64,000 nt of DNA. It comes from Streptomyces sp. CB09001 (GTDB lineage Bacteria > Actinomycetota > Actinomycetes > Streptomycetales > Streptomycetaceae). The notes beneath the pieces are model-generated. The model did not search any database. It saw nothing but the letters and a program-made list of their open reading frames with translations, and had not been told where the DNA came from. Positions within the stretch are counted from its first letter, which is position 1; every line of letters begins with the position of its first letter. Location of the stretch: NCBI RefSeq assembly GCF_003369795.1, contig NZ_CP026730.1, forward strand, positions 3,720,001 to 3,784,000. Direction: 5' to 3'. This document shows positions 32,527 to 41,510 of the stretch, piece by piece. Made by a program: the position numbers and the translations under genes.

Positions 32527-35500
32527 TCAGTTGGCCTGCGCAGGCACCGACCAGCTAATACTGCCCAGCGACGATAGCCGGATGCCTGACAGCTCCTCCA
32601 CAACTTCCCTCCCACGCACCTGCCCCCGGGTCTTTACCAAATGTGCGAGGACTGACAGAAGGTGGTCGGGCTCAAGGAACCGGGCAACCAGGCCCTGCGA
32701 AGCCAGTGCCTCCTGCACCCCCGGCCGCCGACCCCGGACCACGACCAGCGTGCGTTCCTCCCGGACGTCCGAGACCATCCCGGCGGTGAGGTCCGATACA
32801 GGCACGCGGACGGAAACCGCCGCGCCGGCCTCCCCAGAGCTCCACTCGGCGACGTAGAACGACCCGTCGATCCCACCGTCGGTCACCTCCAATCCCAGGC
32901 ACACGGCGAGCTGACTGAGCCGCTCCAGGTATGCGACGGCCCCGTTGGCGTTCTCCAGGTCCTCCGACACGTCGTCGAAGATCCGGCCCTCGCCATTGGG
33001 GATCACCACGTCGGCCCACTCACGGGCGATCCGCTCGCGGTGGGCCTGTTCCTGAGCCAGCCGGCTGTCGATGATCCGACGGGCATAGACGCGTTCAGCG
33101 TCGGTCAGGACCTCCTTCAGCGGGTCCACGTCCACCAGCAGCGACGGCGGGTCGGGTTGCTGATCTTCGGGCAAACCCGTCAGCTTCGCAAGCCGCTCGC
33201 GGTGCAGGCCGGTGATCCGCATCTTGGACACCTTCGCCAGCCACGCCGGCAGCCCGGAATCCACCTGCTGGGCGATCAGTTGCATCCGCGCGGAGTGGTC
33301 GACCCCGTCCTCAGTGAAGCTGATGTCCGCGGCGGCCCGAATATAGCCGGCCATCTGCTCGCAGAGCTGCTCGACGTCGGAGTAGTTCAGCGACAGGGAC
33401 GGCGCCTTGAACTTTCCCTTGTCCGGGTCCTCCTCCGATTTGATCGCGCCTGAGAACCGCTGCTGCATATCGGCGAACGGCACCCCGTGCAGCCACTCGT
33501 ACGCCACCAGTGCCCGCAGCAGGGCGTTGACCTCGTCGGTGGCGGCGGCATCCTCGTCGCCAGCCAGCAGACCCCGGAGCTCCTGCGAGACCACTGGCCG
33601 CCCGGCCTCGCGCAGTAGCCGCTCCGGCAGTGGGGCGCCCTCAGCGGCCACCCAGTCCGCGCAGTCCTGGCGCTTCTGCCCGTCCTCGGCGCAGTACGTC
33701 AGGGCCATAGTGAGCACCGCTCCCTTCAGAGAGGGAAGATGGCGGTTGCTTCCTTCGCCTGGAAGCGCCACCCAGGCCGTGACCTGCTTAATGGAGCGGG
33801 CCCGAGAGGCGTGCCACAGCAGCTCTAGTGTTCCGGCGCCGCTGCGGACCAGCCCGGCCAGGCGTTCTAGGTCGGGGGCGTCGTCGAGCTCCAGACCGGA
33901 CCGCCCGACGGCTTGGCCTAAATCGGTGAGCTTCAGGCTCTTCGCCGCGCCGGGACGTGTGCTCCGGCCAACCTCGTGGATTAGCCTACGCTGCTGGAAC
34001 TCTCGCAGTATATCGATGGGTTCGGGCAGCGTTGGGTGGCTCGGCTCGTAGCTGATCAACAGGTTGTCGAGGATCACTCGACTCCGCGCCAGCCACTTGC
34101 TCTCCACCAGGATCCGGTTGTCCTGGCAGAGCACCTGAAGTACTAGGCCGCTGATTGCCTCCAGGTCGCGGTACTGAGACCGGACGGCCAGGGAGCGGCG
34201 CTTGCTTTGCACAAACCTTTTGGATACCCCCTCAACCGTGGCCAGATCCTTGATCTCGACGGTGGTCAGACCGTCGACGTTTTGGAGCTCCAGGTCGGAG
34301 GGGACCAGGATGTAGAACTGGCCGCGCTCGGCGACCGTCTTGCCCCGGCGGCCCGCCCGCCCCCCCCTGTTATCCAGGTCCGCTGGCAGTAGCAGCTGCC
34401 GGGTGCGTTTCGAACCGGCGCCCGACAGGCCGGAGATGCTGGTTGCGACGACCGTGTCTGCGGGGAGGTTGAGGCCCACGGCGAGGGTGTCGGTAGCCAC
34501 CAGTACGCGCAGCAGGCCGTCCTCGGCCCGGAACTCCTCCTCCAGCAGCCGCCGCATCGGGGGTGCCAGCGCTGCCGAATGCGCGGCCACGCCCGTGCGG
34601 AGGCTGCGGATCACCAGCTCGTAACCAGGGATGTCCGAGGTCAGCAGCCGGTCGTACAGGTCACCGTCCCGGCCTCGGTGGGCGGACTCCGCACTCTTGT
34701 ACCGGCCGTTGGCCCAGGGTGAACCACCTTTGGGAGGCTGGAAGGCGGCGTCCAGGACCTGGCGGATGCCACCCGCCAGCTGGTCTGCGGCAGTCCGGGT
34801 CGGGACGAAGCAGATGATCCGGCGCTTGTCGTTCGTCTGGAGGATGCTGAGGACGAGGGTGGCGGCGAGCTCGGCTGTGGACAGCTTTCGATGGAGGCCG
34901 TTGAGGCCCTTGGATAGCGCTTGGGCATACTTGCTGCGCAGAGCGGGCAGCCGGTGCTGCTCCCGCACCGACTCCGGCGGCATTCGGCTGCCCGGCATGT
35001 TCATGCTTAGTAGGTGGGCGTCGCGCTGGACCAGCCAGGTCCCCTGGTCCACGACGTAGGTGTCGAGCGGGACGGGCCGCTCGTTGCTGCTTGGGGTGAA
35101 GGTGGTGCGCTGGTTGCCCAGCCACTGTTCCAGCGTCTCGCCCGCTTCGGGGCTGAGGGCGGCCGACAGGCCGAGCAGTGCCGGTCGGTCCCCGGGCCGC
35201 AGCTTGATTAAGGTGAGCAGGGCCTCCAGCTTGGCTGCGCGGTCGCCGGTCTCGGACAGCATCTGGAGTTCGTCGACGACCACCAGTCGAGTGCGGTCCA
35301 GCGGGCGCATCCCGTTAACTAGGTACACGCCTAGCTTTTCGTAGATGGCCACGGCGATCTTGTAACGGCCGTTGCCCACCGGCCGATCGCTCTCGGGATA
35401 GTCGCGAGACACCCCGTACACCTGCCCTTGGAGCCGCTCTAGCGCCTCGTGGCTACCGAGCCAGCCCTGCCACCCGGCCTCCTCCTGCGCCACCAGCGCC

Positions 35501-36294
35501 TTGATCGGCAGTAGCATCATGGCTGACTCGTCGTTGTTGAGGGCCATCGTCATGCCGACGCGGGCGATGGTGGTCTTGCCGCTGTTGGTCACGGCGTACA
35601 CCAGGGCCACGCCGCGGTCGTCAATGATCTTTCGGCAGACCTGGACCAGATTCTGCTGGAACTGGTTGAGCTCCTCCCACGGGCCGAGCCTCTGTTCCCA
35701 CAGGGCCAGAATTGCCTTCCGGAGGTCGGGACGGGGGGACTTGGGGAGCAGCTCACCGTAACCGCCGACGGGCGGCAGGCGGGCGTCGAGGAGGGGCGCC
35801 GTTGCGGTGGCGCACGGCTCGCCGGTCCCCGGTACGTCGGGGGTCTCGGGACCGGTCGAGGTCTGTGCCGGGACGATGGTGATGTCGATGACCGCTTCGG
35901 GCGAGGGCGCAAGCCCGTGGGGCGGCATGACGTCGGGGGCGAGGGACGTGTCCAAGCCGTGCTCGGTGACGAGACGCATGATCTCTGGGTTGTACTGCAC
36001 ACGACTGGCGCTGCCCAGATGCCGGACGATCTTCCGCCAGCCCCACCGGACCGCACCTTGTTCGGTGCGTGTGCGTACGTGGTACCAGAAGTCCTCCGCG
36101 CCCTTGGCATCGATGGGGAACTCGGTTGACGGGTACCCGAGTTCGGTGAGGATTCGTCGCCACTCGTCGTGGCTGAACGCCTCGGAGAGGAGCTTGAGGA
36201 GCGCCTGCCAGTCCTCGGGCGGGATGTCCCATGGGCCGATTTCGTCGTGGTCCTCGTCGTTCACATCGGGTTTAGGCACACGGGAAGGCGGCAC
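32527..36294 (-). CDS. Ski2-like superfamily 2 helicase with N-terminal effector-associated domain
   Basis: A 1255-aa protein. Residues about 27-110 form a small helical domain (SEAFSHDEWRRILTELGYPS; DFWYHVRTRTEQ; YNPEIM) that resembles effector-associated domain EAD1 and matches the domain of the adjacent CHAT protein. Helicase core: Walker A TNSGKTT (K240), PIKALVAQEEAGW, DELQ box 341-344, GLSAAL, and motif VI GRAGRRG at 645-651, which is typical of Ski2/Hel308-type enzymes. The last 550 residues are helical without a known domain. GTG 36294 has GAAGGAG and follows the CHAT stop by 15 bp. Leu362 is a TTA codon, so translation may need the bldA tRNA. A nucleic-acid-sensing or remodelling partner of the protease is my best reading. 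Confidence 0.85.
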   Translation of the reverse strand: MPPSRVPKPDVNDEDHDEIGPWDIPPEDWQALLKLLSEAFSHDEWRRILTELGYPSTEFPIDAKGAEDFWYHVRTRTEQGAVRWGWRKIVRHLGSASRVQYNPEIMRLVTEHGLDTSLAPDVMPPHGLAPSPEAVIDITIVPAQTSTGPETPDVPGTGEPCATATAPLLDARLPPVGGYGELLPKSPRPDLRKAILALWEQRLGPWEELNQFQQNLVQVCRKIIDDRGVALVYAVTNSGKTTIARVGMTMALNNDESAMMLLPIKALVAQEEAGWQGWLGSHEALERLQGQVYGVSRDYPESDRPVGNGRYKIAVAIYEKLGVYLVNGMRPLDRTRLVVVDELQMLSETGDRAAKLEALLTLIKLRPGDRPALLGLSAALSPEAGETLEQWLGNQRTTFTPSSNERPVPLDTYVVDQGTWLVQRDAHLLSMNMPGSRMPPESVREQHRLPALRSKYAQALSKGLNGLHRKLSTAELAATLVLSILQTNDKRRIICFVPTRTAADQLAGGIRQVLDAAFQPPKGGSPWANGRYKSAESAHRGRDGDLYDRLLTSDIPGYELVIRSLRTGVAAHSAALAPPMRRLLEEEFRAEDGLLRVLVATDTLAVGLNLPADTVVATSISGLSGAGSKRTRQLLLPADLDNRGGRAGRRGKTVAERGQFYILVPSDLELQNVDGLTTVEIKDLATVEGVSKRFVQSKRRSLAVRSQYRDLEAISGLVLQVLCQDNRILVESKWLARSRVILDNLLISYEPSHPTLPEPIDILREFQQRRLIHEVGRSTRPGAAKSLKLTDLGQAVGRSGLELDDAPDLERLAGLVRSGAGTLELLWHASRARSIKQVTAWVALPGEGSNRHLPSLKGAVLTMALTYCAEDGQKRQDCADWVAAEGAPLPERLLREAGRPVVSQELRGLLAGDEDAAATDEVNALLRALVAYEWLHGVPFADMQQRFSGAIKSEEDPDKGKFKAPSLSLNYSDVEQLCEQMAGYIRAAADISFTEDGVDHSARMQLIAQQVDSGLPAWLAKVSKMRITGLHRERLAKLTGLPEDQQPDPPSLLVDVDPLKEVLTDAERVYARRIIDSRLAQEQAHRERIAREWADVVIPNGEGRIFDDVSEDLENANGAVAYLERLSQLAVCLGLEVTDGGIDGSFYVAEWSSGEAGAAVSVRVPVSDLTAGMVSDVREERTLVVVRGRRPGVQEALASQGLVARFLEPDHLLSVLAHLVKTRGQVRGREVVEELSGIRLSSLGSISWSVPAQAN

Positions 36295-36309
36295 TGCGTC
36301 TCCTTCACC

Positions 36310-37209
36310 TCAGGAGGTGCGGGTCAGGACGATGAGGTCGGAACGGATGGGACGGCAAACTCCGGCGCGGTTCACCACGTCCTGGGCGGCCAAACGGGCG
36401 GCGGCAACGAGTCCCCTTTGAGACAACGGGGCGGACAGCGCAGCGAGTTCTACGTAAAGGGCGGCGGCGAAGAGGGTCGAGCAGTCCGAGTCGAGTTTGC
36501 CACGGTGGGCAATCACCACGTCGGCCAGTTCCGTGAACTGACCCGCGATCGCGTCGCTATCGCACGAGCGCAAGACGAGGGCCCGCAGGCGATGGTCGTA
36601 GTGCTCGGCGGCCAGCCGGAGAGTGCTGGCTAGTTCGGCGGCGGGCAGGGTGTGGGGCTCGCCGTCCTGGTCCTCCAGCAGCAGTCCCTCCTCGGTGCCG
36701 TGGCAGGCCAGGTGCAGAATGTCGGGCAGCTCGCGCCGGATCCGGACGAGGTCCGCGACGGTGGCCGCGGGGCCGGGGATGACCTCCAGGGAGCTGCCGC
36801 TCGCCGTCAGGATCTCGCGCAGCTCGGCTCCAGCCCGTACGGCGCCCCGCCGGGCCGGCTCTGCACCGAGCACCATGACCTTGGGCACTCCGGTGGCGGC
36901 CGTGTCCACGGCAGTGTCCGCACCAGGGGCGGGGGCCGCCGCGAACACTGGGTTGAACGGGCGTCGCGCCCGGGCCTCGGCCAGGATCCGCCGTCGGCCG
37001 TCGGCCATGATGCCGGTCGCGATATTCGCCGACACCGTCTCCCAGTACTCACGAGGCGACCTTGGCGCATACGGCAACGCGTCGGACGGGTAGCCGGCGG
37101 CCAACAGCAGCGTCTCTGCCTGCCCGGGGGCGTTGTAGACGCTGGCCAGTTCTCCGATCTCTTCCCGGAGCAGCGGCTCCAGGCGGGCGTCGGCGGTGCC
37201 CCCGCTCAC
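36310..37209 (-). CDS. EAD1-CHAT (caspase-like) protease
   Basis: 299 aa from GTG 37209, which overlaps the previous stop as GTGA. Residues about 8-90 are an EAD1-like helical domain (LLLAAGYPSDALPYAPRSPR; EYWETVSANIATGIMADGRR; RRPFNPVF). A linker leads to a CHAT-type caspase/HetF-associated fold (about 108-299): KVMVLGAEP strand, catalytic His170 in ILHLACHG, catalytic Cys216 in LVLRSCDSD, then DVVIAHRGKLDSDCSTLFAA. Such proteases in immune operons cleave a partner or kill the cell once activated. GYPS, aromatic-W, and NP anchor residues are shared with the helicase's N-terminus, implying the two proteins interact directly. Confidence 0.85.
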   Translation of the reverse strand: MSGGTADARLEPLLREEIGELASVYNAPGQAETLLLAAGYPSDALPYAPRSPREYWETVSANIATGIMADGRRRILAEARARRPFNPVFAAAPAPGADTAVDTAATGVPKVMVLGAEPARRGAVRAGAELREILTASGSSLEVIPGPAATVADLVRIRRELPDILHLACHGTEEGLLLEDQDGEPHTLPAAELASTLRLAAEHYDHRLRALVLRSCDSDAIAGQFTELADVVIAHRGKLDSDCSTLFAAALYVELAALSAPLSQRGLVAAARLAAQDVVNRAGVCRPIRSDLIVLTRTS

Positions 37210-37916
37210 AGGGTGGCGTCCAGACGCAGTGGGTGGGGCAAGGTGCGGGTGTAGCGGCGCAGCAGGGGGATCTTGACTCCTGCGGTCACCGTGCACGCCA
37301 GATCCGTGACGGAGCCGACGGTAGTACGGACGACCATGCGGAGCGCGTGACAGCCGGTTAGCTCGGTGGCGATGGTTCGCCGGAACTCCCAGCCGGGCGT
37401 GGGCCCGTGCAGCCCCAGGGCCTGGGCGAAGGGCTGGTGGGAGGTGTACTCCTGGTGCCGTCCGACCTCGCCGAGCGAGGCGTCGGCACCGAGGAGGGAG
37501 AGCTGAGGGCCGAGCCGGCGGGTCCGGGTGACCTGGACGGCGTCCGTCAGGCGCATCGGGTCCATGGAATGGGCCAGCGGTGGCGGAAACTCGGGCTTGG
37601 CGGAGAAGTTTAGGGCGAGGTGGGCGAACTCGAGCCGGGGCCGCTGGGGGGTGGGAGCGAAGGTGAGGGATAGGTGGACCAAGTGGTAGTCGCACGTGTC
37701 GGCCTGACCGGTGAGGTATTCGCTGAGGTCGGGATCGTCGGCCAACTGCTCGGGTGTGAGGCGCTGGGCGAGAGGGCCACCCAGCCGAACCCGGCCGCGC
37801 AGCGGTGGGGGAGCATCGAGGGCCTGGCCATCACCAGGTTCATGGCCCCGCAAGGCTTCGTCGGGTAGCAGGACTAGGTCCTGTTCGGGCAGTTGGGGAT
37901 CGTCGAACTCAATCAT
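37206..37916 (-). CDS. First gene of the CHAT-helicase operon, unknown
   Basis: 236 aa, MIEFDDPQLPEQDLVLLPDE... ; AGAGGTGA precedes the ATG. No signal peptide or membrane helix. The middle is beta-rich (CDYHLVHLSLTFAPTP; PRLEFAHLALNFSAKP) and the C-terminal third (ALRMVVRTTVGSVTDLACTV; VKIPLLRRYTRTLPHP) could be more beta strands. No catalytic motif is visible. Overlap with the CHAT gene shows that it belongs to the system; it may be an effector substrate, a sensor or a scaffold. CTA codons are unusually common. Confidence 0.65.
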   Translation of the reverse strand: MIEFDDPQLPEQDLVLLPDEALRGHEPGDGQALDAPPPLRGRVRLGGPLAQRLTPEQLADDPDLSEYLTGQADTCDYHLVHLSLTFAPTPQRPRLEFAHLALNFSAKPEFPPPLAHSMDPMRLTDAVQVTRTRRLGPQLSLLGADASLGEVGRHQEYTSHQPFAQALGLHGPTPGWEFRRTIATELTGCHALRMVVRTTVGSVTDLACTVTAGVKIPLLRRYTRTLPHPLRLDATL

Positions 37917-38099
37917 CCGTCACCTCTCGGGCAGCGCGACCTTCGAGGGGGCCGGCTGGAGGCCATCCAGGCGTATCCCCCGTGGCAGCCTGTGCAACGG
38001 AAGGTTAGCGACTGTCGACCTTCCGGAACCAGCCGGAGCGCCAACTTCCACCCGACAAGTGACCATGCGGGACTGCTGCATGACCGACGCCAGTACCTC
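37917..38099. promoter_or_regulatory. Upstream region of the CHAT-helicase operon
   Basis: 183 bp with no gene; the promoter of the leftward operon should lie here. I cannot point to a clear -10/-35 pair. Confidence 0.35.
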
Positions 38100-38420
38100 C
38101 CCGGCAGCACCGCTTCTGAGGTCCGGGACATGGACCCGAAGATGCGGGAGAACTTGTCAGGGTTGGCCGACTCGATGGCCTGGAGGGAAGCGCGCACCCG
38201 CTGGCCCGAGGCCGTGCTGGGCGACGGTGGAGAGGATGGATGACCAAGAGGCGCGGCTCTCGGCGACGGTGCCAGGGAAGATGAGGGGGATCTTGAACGT
38301 CTGGTAGTTGCTGTACTCGACCTCGTCGGCTTCTTCGACTGAGAGGCCGAGGCCCTCGTTCTCCTTGAGGAAGATCTGGTGAGTGTGGTCCCAGGTATCG
38401 GACAGGTACTTCCAGAACAT
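38100..38420 (-). pseudogene. Type I restriction-modification HsdM N-terminal remnant
   Basis: From ATG 38420 one frame reads MFWKYLSDTWDHTHQIFLKE...YSNYQTFKIP...SILSTVAQHG; a shifted frame (near 38200-38225) continues VRASLQAIESANPDKFSRIF GS. Together this is the N-terminal helical domain of type I adenine methyltransferases, which normally read ...SDTWD..., IQKALDRIEQANPD..., IFGD. The catalytic domain and any HsdS/HsdR are absent. A dead relic of an earlier defence cargo. Confidence 0.7.
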
Positions 38421-38667
38421 CAGTGCTCGTGTCCGGGTGGCGATCTCAGGGCTGTGGAGCTTCCGCCGGGCATCCTTTTTGTGCCTCTGCCGGTGAGGCG
38501 GTGATCGACCTCTGTTGCTGGGCGGTTCAGGGAGCCGACTTGGGACGGGGGCCGTGCATGTTCCCGCGGAGCGCTGAGCGGGTCGCCCTGGAGGATCTCC
38601 GCCTCTAAGCAGCAGGGCGCCGACGAAGCCCGTTCGCGGGCGTCCGCGACCGTCCGCCCTGCGTAAC

Positions 38668-38685
38668 TGAGACCAAAACTGAGAC
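38668..38685 (+). promoter_or_regulatory. Paired TGAGAC site near right end of island 2
   Basis: TGAGAC at 38668 and 38680, 12-bp period, spacer CAAAAC. The preceding AAC-TGA context equals that at the AICE integrase stop, as if an int gene once ended here. Confidence 0.55.
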
Positions 38686-38688
38686 CAC

Positions 38689-38805
38689 GCACGTCGAAGG
38701 GCCCCACCGCGAACGGTGGGGCCCTTCGACTTCGTGCCCGGTGAGGCACTGGCGGAGGATACGAGATTCGAACTCGTGAGGGGTTGCCCCCAACACGCTT
38801 TCCAA
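38689..38805. repeat. Right 117-bp direct repeat of island 2
   Basis: Copy of 32127-32243 with one mismatch; contains the working terminator (38696-38727) and 3' half of tRNA-Ser(GGA). Confidence 0.95.
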
Positions 38806-38837
38806 GCGTGCGCCCTAGGCCTCTAGGCGAATCCTCC
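38750..38837 (-). tRNA. tRNA-Ser(GGA)
   Basis: 88 nt with encoded CCA; acceptor GGAGGAT/ATCCTCC, anticodon loop TTGGAAA (GGA), long variable arm with GGGG/CCCC stem, T-loop TTCGAAT. The island crossover lies in the anticodon loop. Confidence 0.95.
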
Positions 38838-38914
38838 GCCGAGAACATTACATGACGCCGGGGAGTGCTTGCGAACTCGTTCTGAGGCCCCCACATCGGG
38901 TAACGTGTGGCCCA

Positions 38915-39000
38915 GCCCCTCACGCGGCGCTATCTGACTGAACTCCCCCAGGGCCGGAAGGCAGCAAGGGTAGGTCGGCTCTGGCGGGTGCGTGGGGGGC
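38915..39000 (+). ncRNA. ffs: Signal recognition particle RNA (4.5S, small bacterial type)
   Basis: Contains the universally conserved Ffh-binding tetraloop region GGGCCGGAAGGCAGCAAGGG (38951-38970) and pairing ends GCCCCTCACGC / GCGTGGGGGGC at 38915 and 38990-39000. Located just upstream of dnaX, its usual place in actinobacteria. Works with Ffh in membrane-protein targeting. Confidence 0.93.
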
Positions 39001-39052
39001 GTCTCTTTTGCGGGCGGTCCGGTTGTCGGTGGGCGCCTATAACCTCGTATGC

Positions 39053-41398
39053 GTGTCGTCTCTCGCGCTCTACCGCCGTTACCGCCCGGAGTCCTTCGCC
39101 GAGGTCATCGGGCAGGGGCATGTCACCGACCCGCTGCAGCAGGCGCTGCGGAACAACCGGGTCAATCACGCGTACCTGTTCAGCGGTCCGCGCGGCTGCG
39201 GCAAGACGACCAGCGCCCGGATCCTGGCGCGCTGTCTGAACTGCGAGCAGGGCCCCACGCCGACCCCGTGCGGCGAGTGCCAGTCCTGCCGCGACCTCGC
39301 CAGGAACGGGCCGGGTTCGATCGACGTCATCGAGATCGACGCCGCCTCCCACGGCGGTGTGGACGACGCCCGTGACCTGCGGGAGAAGGCCTTCTTCGGG
39401 CCTGCCTCCAGCCGGTACAAGATCTACATCATCGACGAGGCCCACATGGTCTCCCCGCAGGGCTTCAACGCCCTGCTGAAGGTCGTCGAGGAGCCTCCGG
39501 AGCACCTGAAGTTCATCTTCGCGACCACCGAGCCCGAGAAGGTCATCGGGACCATCCGGTCACGGACCCACCACTACCCGTTCCGGCTCGTGCCGCCCGG
39601 CACCCTGCGCGACTACCTCGCCGAGGTGTGCGGCCGGGAGGGGATCGCGGTCGAGGAGGGCGTGCTCCCGCTCGTCGTGCGGGCCGGCGCGGGGTCCGTG
39701 CGTGACTCCATGTCCGTCATGGACCAGCTCCTCGCGGGCGCCGGCGCCGACGGTGTGACGTACGACATGACCACCGCCCTGCTCGGCTACACGGACGGCT
39801 CGCTGCTCGACTCCGTCGTCGAGTCCTTCGTCTCCGGGGACGGCTCCGCCGCCTTCGGGGTCGTGGACCACGTGATCGAGGGGGGCCACGACCCGCGGCG
39901 CTTCGTCACCGACCTGCTGGAGCGCCTGCGCGACCTGGTGATCCTCGCCGCCGTGCCCGACGCGGCGGACAAGGGGCTCATCGACGCCCCCGCCGACGTC
40001 GTCGAGCGGATGCAGGCCCAGGCACGGTCCTTCGGCGCCGCCGAGCTGAGCCGGGCCGCCGACATCGTCAACGAGGGGCTGACCGAGATGCGCGGCGCCC
40101 ACTCGCCGCGCCTCCAGCTGGAGCTGATCTGCGCGCGCGTGATGCTGCCCGCCGCGTACGGCGACGAGCGGTCGGTGATGGCCCGGCTGGACCGGATCGA
40201 GCGCGGGGTGCAGTTCTCGGCCGGTGCGGGCGCTCCCGCCATGGGGTACGTGCCCGGGCCCGAGGCGCACGCCGGTGCGGGGGCGGGGGCCGCGGTGCCC
40301 GCAGCGGCTCCCGTTCCGCCGGGCGGCGGACCCGCCGCGGCCCGTGCGGCGGTGCGGGGGCAGGGCGCCGGGACCCCGACGGGCGCACCGGGCGGTGGCC
40401 CTTCCGACGCGCCCGCCGGTGCCGGTGCCGGTCCTGCCCCCGACGCGGGTGGCCGGCCCGCCGGTGGCGGACACCCGCAGCCGGCGCCCTCGTCGGCCGA
40501 CACCACTCCCGCTCCGGCCCCGCCTTCAGCTGCGACACCTTCACCTGCGGCACCTTCAGCTGCGGCACCTTCACCTGCCGCCGCTTCCGCGCCTGCTCCC
40601 GCCCCGGCGTCCGCGCCCGGTGCCTGGCCGACCGCGGCCCCCGCGGGTGGCGGGCGCCGCCCCGGTGGGTGGCCCACGGCGGCACCGGCGGGCGGTGGAC
40701 AGCCCCGGACCCCGGCTGCGCCCGCATCCGGCCCCGCCGCGACTCCGGCGCAGGCGCCGGCTCCCGCGGCGGCCGCCCCCGCGCCCGTCTCTCCGCCGCC
40801 GGGTGCCTCCGGGGTGGACCCCCGTTCGCTCTGGCCCAACATCCTGGAGGCGGTCAAGAACCGCCGCCGGTTCACCTGGATCCTGCTCAGCCAGAACGCC
40901 CAGGTGACCGGCTTCGACGGCACCTCCCTCCAACTCGGATTCGTCAACGCCGGCGCCCGCGACAACTTCGTGAGCAGCGGCAGCGAGGACGTGCTGCGGC
41001 AGGCCCTGGCCGAGCAGTTCAACGTGCAGTGGAAGATCGACGCGGTCGTCGACCCGTCCGGCGGCGGCGCGGCACCCCCGCCCGCCGGCGGTCCCTCCGG
41101 CGGATCCGGGGGCGGCGGCTTCGGTGGCGGTGGCGGTATCGGCGGGGGCCCGCCCGCCCAGCGGCCGTCGGCGTCCACGCCCACGCCCGCCGCGCCGTCT
41201 CAGGCCCACGCCCCGGCCCCGGCGCCCGCTCCCGCCCCCGCGTCTCGGCCCTCGGCACCCGAGCCGCCCCCGGTCTCCCCCGAGGACGACGTCCCCGAGG
41301 ACGACGACCCGGACCTCGACGAGTCGGCTCTTTCCGGCAAGGAGCTGCTGGTCCGCGAACTGGGCGCCACCGTGGTCGAGGAGATCACGAACGAATAG
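39053..41398 (+). CDS. dnaX: DNA polymerase III gamma/tau subunit
   Basis: 781 aa clamp-loader ATPase. [20 protein letters not shown] start, Walker A GPRGCGKT (K51), zinc cysteines C64/C73/C76/C79, DEAH box at 128-131, SRC-like [14 protein letters not shown], then a 300-residue Ala/Pro/Gly linker and a tau-like domain ([20 protein letters not shown]). GTG 39053 is supported by family start and by a TATAAC at 39038-39043, only 9 nt upstream, so the transcript may be nearly leaderless. Length is typical for Streptomyces; no frameshift signal for gamma is evident. Confidence 0.96.
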   Translation: MSSLALYRRYRPESFAEVIGQGHVTDPLQQALRNNRVNHAYLFSGPRGCGKTTSARILARCLNCEQGPTPTPCGECQSCRDLARNGPGSIDVIEIDAASHGGVDDARDLREKAFFGPASSRYKIYIIDEAHMVSPQGFNALLKVVEEPPEHLKFIFATTEPEKVIGTIRSRTHHYPFRLVPPGTLRDYLAEVCGREGIAVEEGVLPLVVRAGAGSVRDSMSVMDQLLAGAGADGVTYDMTTALLGYTDGSLLDSVVESFVSGDGSAAFGVVDHVIEGGHDPRRFVTDLLERLRDLVILAAVPDAADKGLIDAPADVVERMQAQARSFGAAELSRAADIVNEGLTEMRGAHSPRLQLELICARVMLPAAYGDERSVMARLDRIERGVQFSAGAGAPAMGYVPGPEAHAGAGAGAAVPAAAPVPPGGGPAAARAAVRGQGAGTPTGAPGGGPSDAPAGAGAGPAPDAGGRPAGGGHPQPAPSSADTTPAPAPPSAATPSPAAPSAAAPSPAAASAPAPAPASAPGAWPTAAPAGGGRRPGGWPTAAPAGGGQPRTPAAPASGPAATPAQAPAPAAAAPAPVSPPPGASGVDPRSLWPNILEAVKNRRRFTWILLSQNAQVTGFDGTSLQLGFVNAGARDNFVSSGSEDVLRQALAEQFNVQWKIDAVVDPSGGGAAPPPAGGPSGGSGGGGFGGGGGIGGGPPAQRPSASTPTPAAPSQAHAPAPAPAPAPASRPSAPEPPPVSPEDDVPEDDDPDLDESALSGKELLVRELGATVVEEITNE

Positions 41399-41497
41399 CC
41401 GCCCGCCGTCGGTCTTCCGCCGGGTCTGGAGGAAGGCACAAGTCGCCGCCTCCCGTCCGTTCGGAAGCCCGCACAAACCGCACCGGCCCGTTCCCAT

Positions 41498-41503
41498 TAG
41501 GCT
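41498..41503 (+). promoter_or_regulatory. TAGGCT -10 element of leaderless purD
   Basis: TAGGCT ends 7 nt before the GTG start, placing transcription start at or next to the first codon. No ribosome site exists. Confidence 0.65.
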
Positions 41504-41510
41504 GCACCCC

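Larger units (their letters stand above)
32127..38805. mobile_element. tRNA-Ser(GGA) genomic island with conflict-system cargo, no integrase
   Basis: A 6.56-kb segment between 117-bp repeats; the right repeat keeps the tRNA intact. Cargo: an unknown protein, a CHAT protease-like protein, a Ski2-like helicase and a type I methyltransferase remnant. Paired TGAGAC sites lie just inside each end, as in the AICE. Codon use (CTA, one TTA, more AT at third positions) differs from the flanks. No integrase, Xis, replication or transfer gene is present, so mobility would need help in trans or has been lost. Confidence 0.88.

Noticed and set aside
38421..38667. Integrase C-terminal remnant before the right paired TGAGAC site
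   Set aside because: The frame ending at the TGA there gives only Pro/Arg/Ser-rich sequence with no integrase motif; the parallel of stop-codon context is noted but not called a gene.
39787..41184. A 465-codon antisense frame in dnaX
   Set aside because: It arises from the Ala/Pro linker of dnaX and has no homology features.
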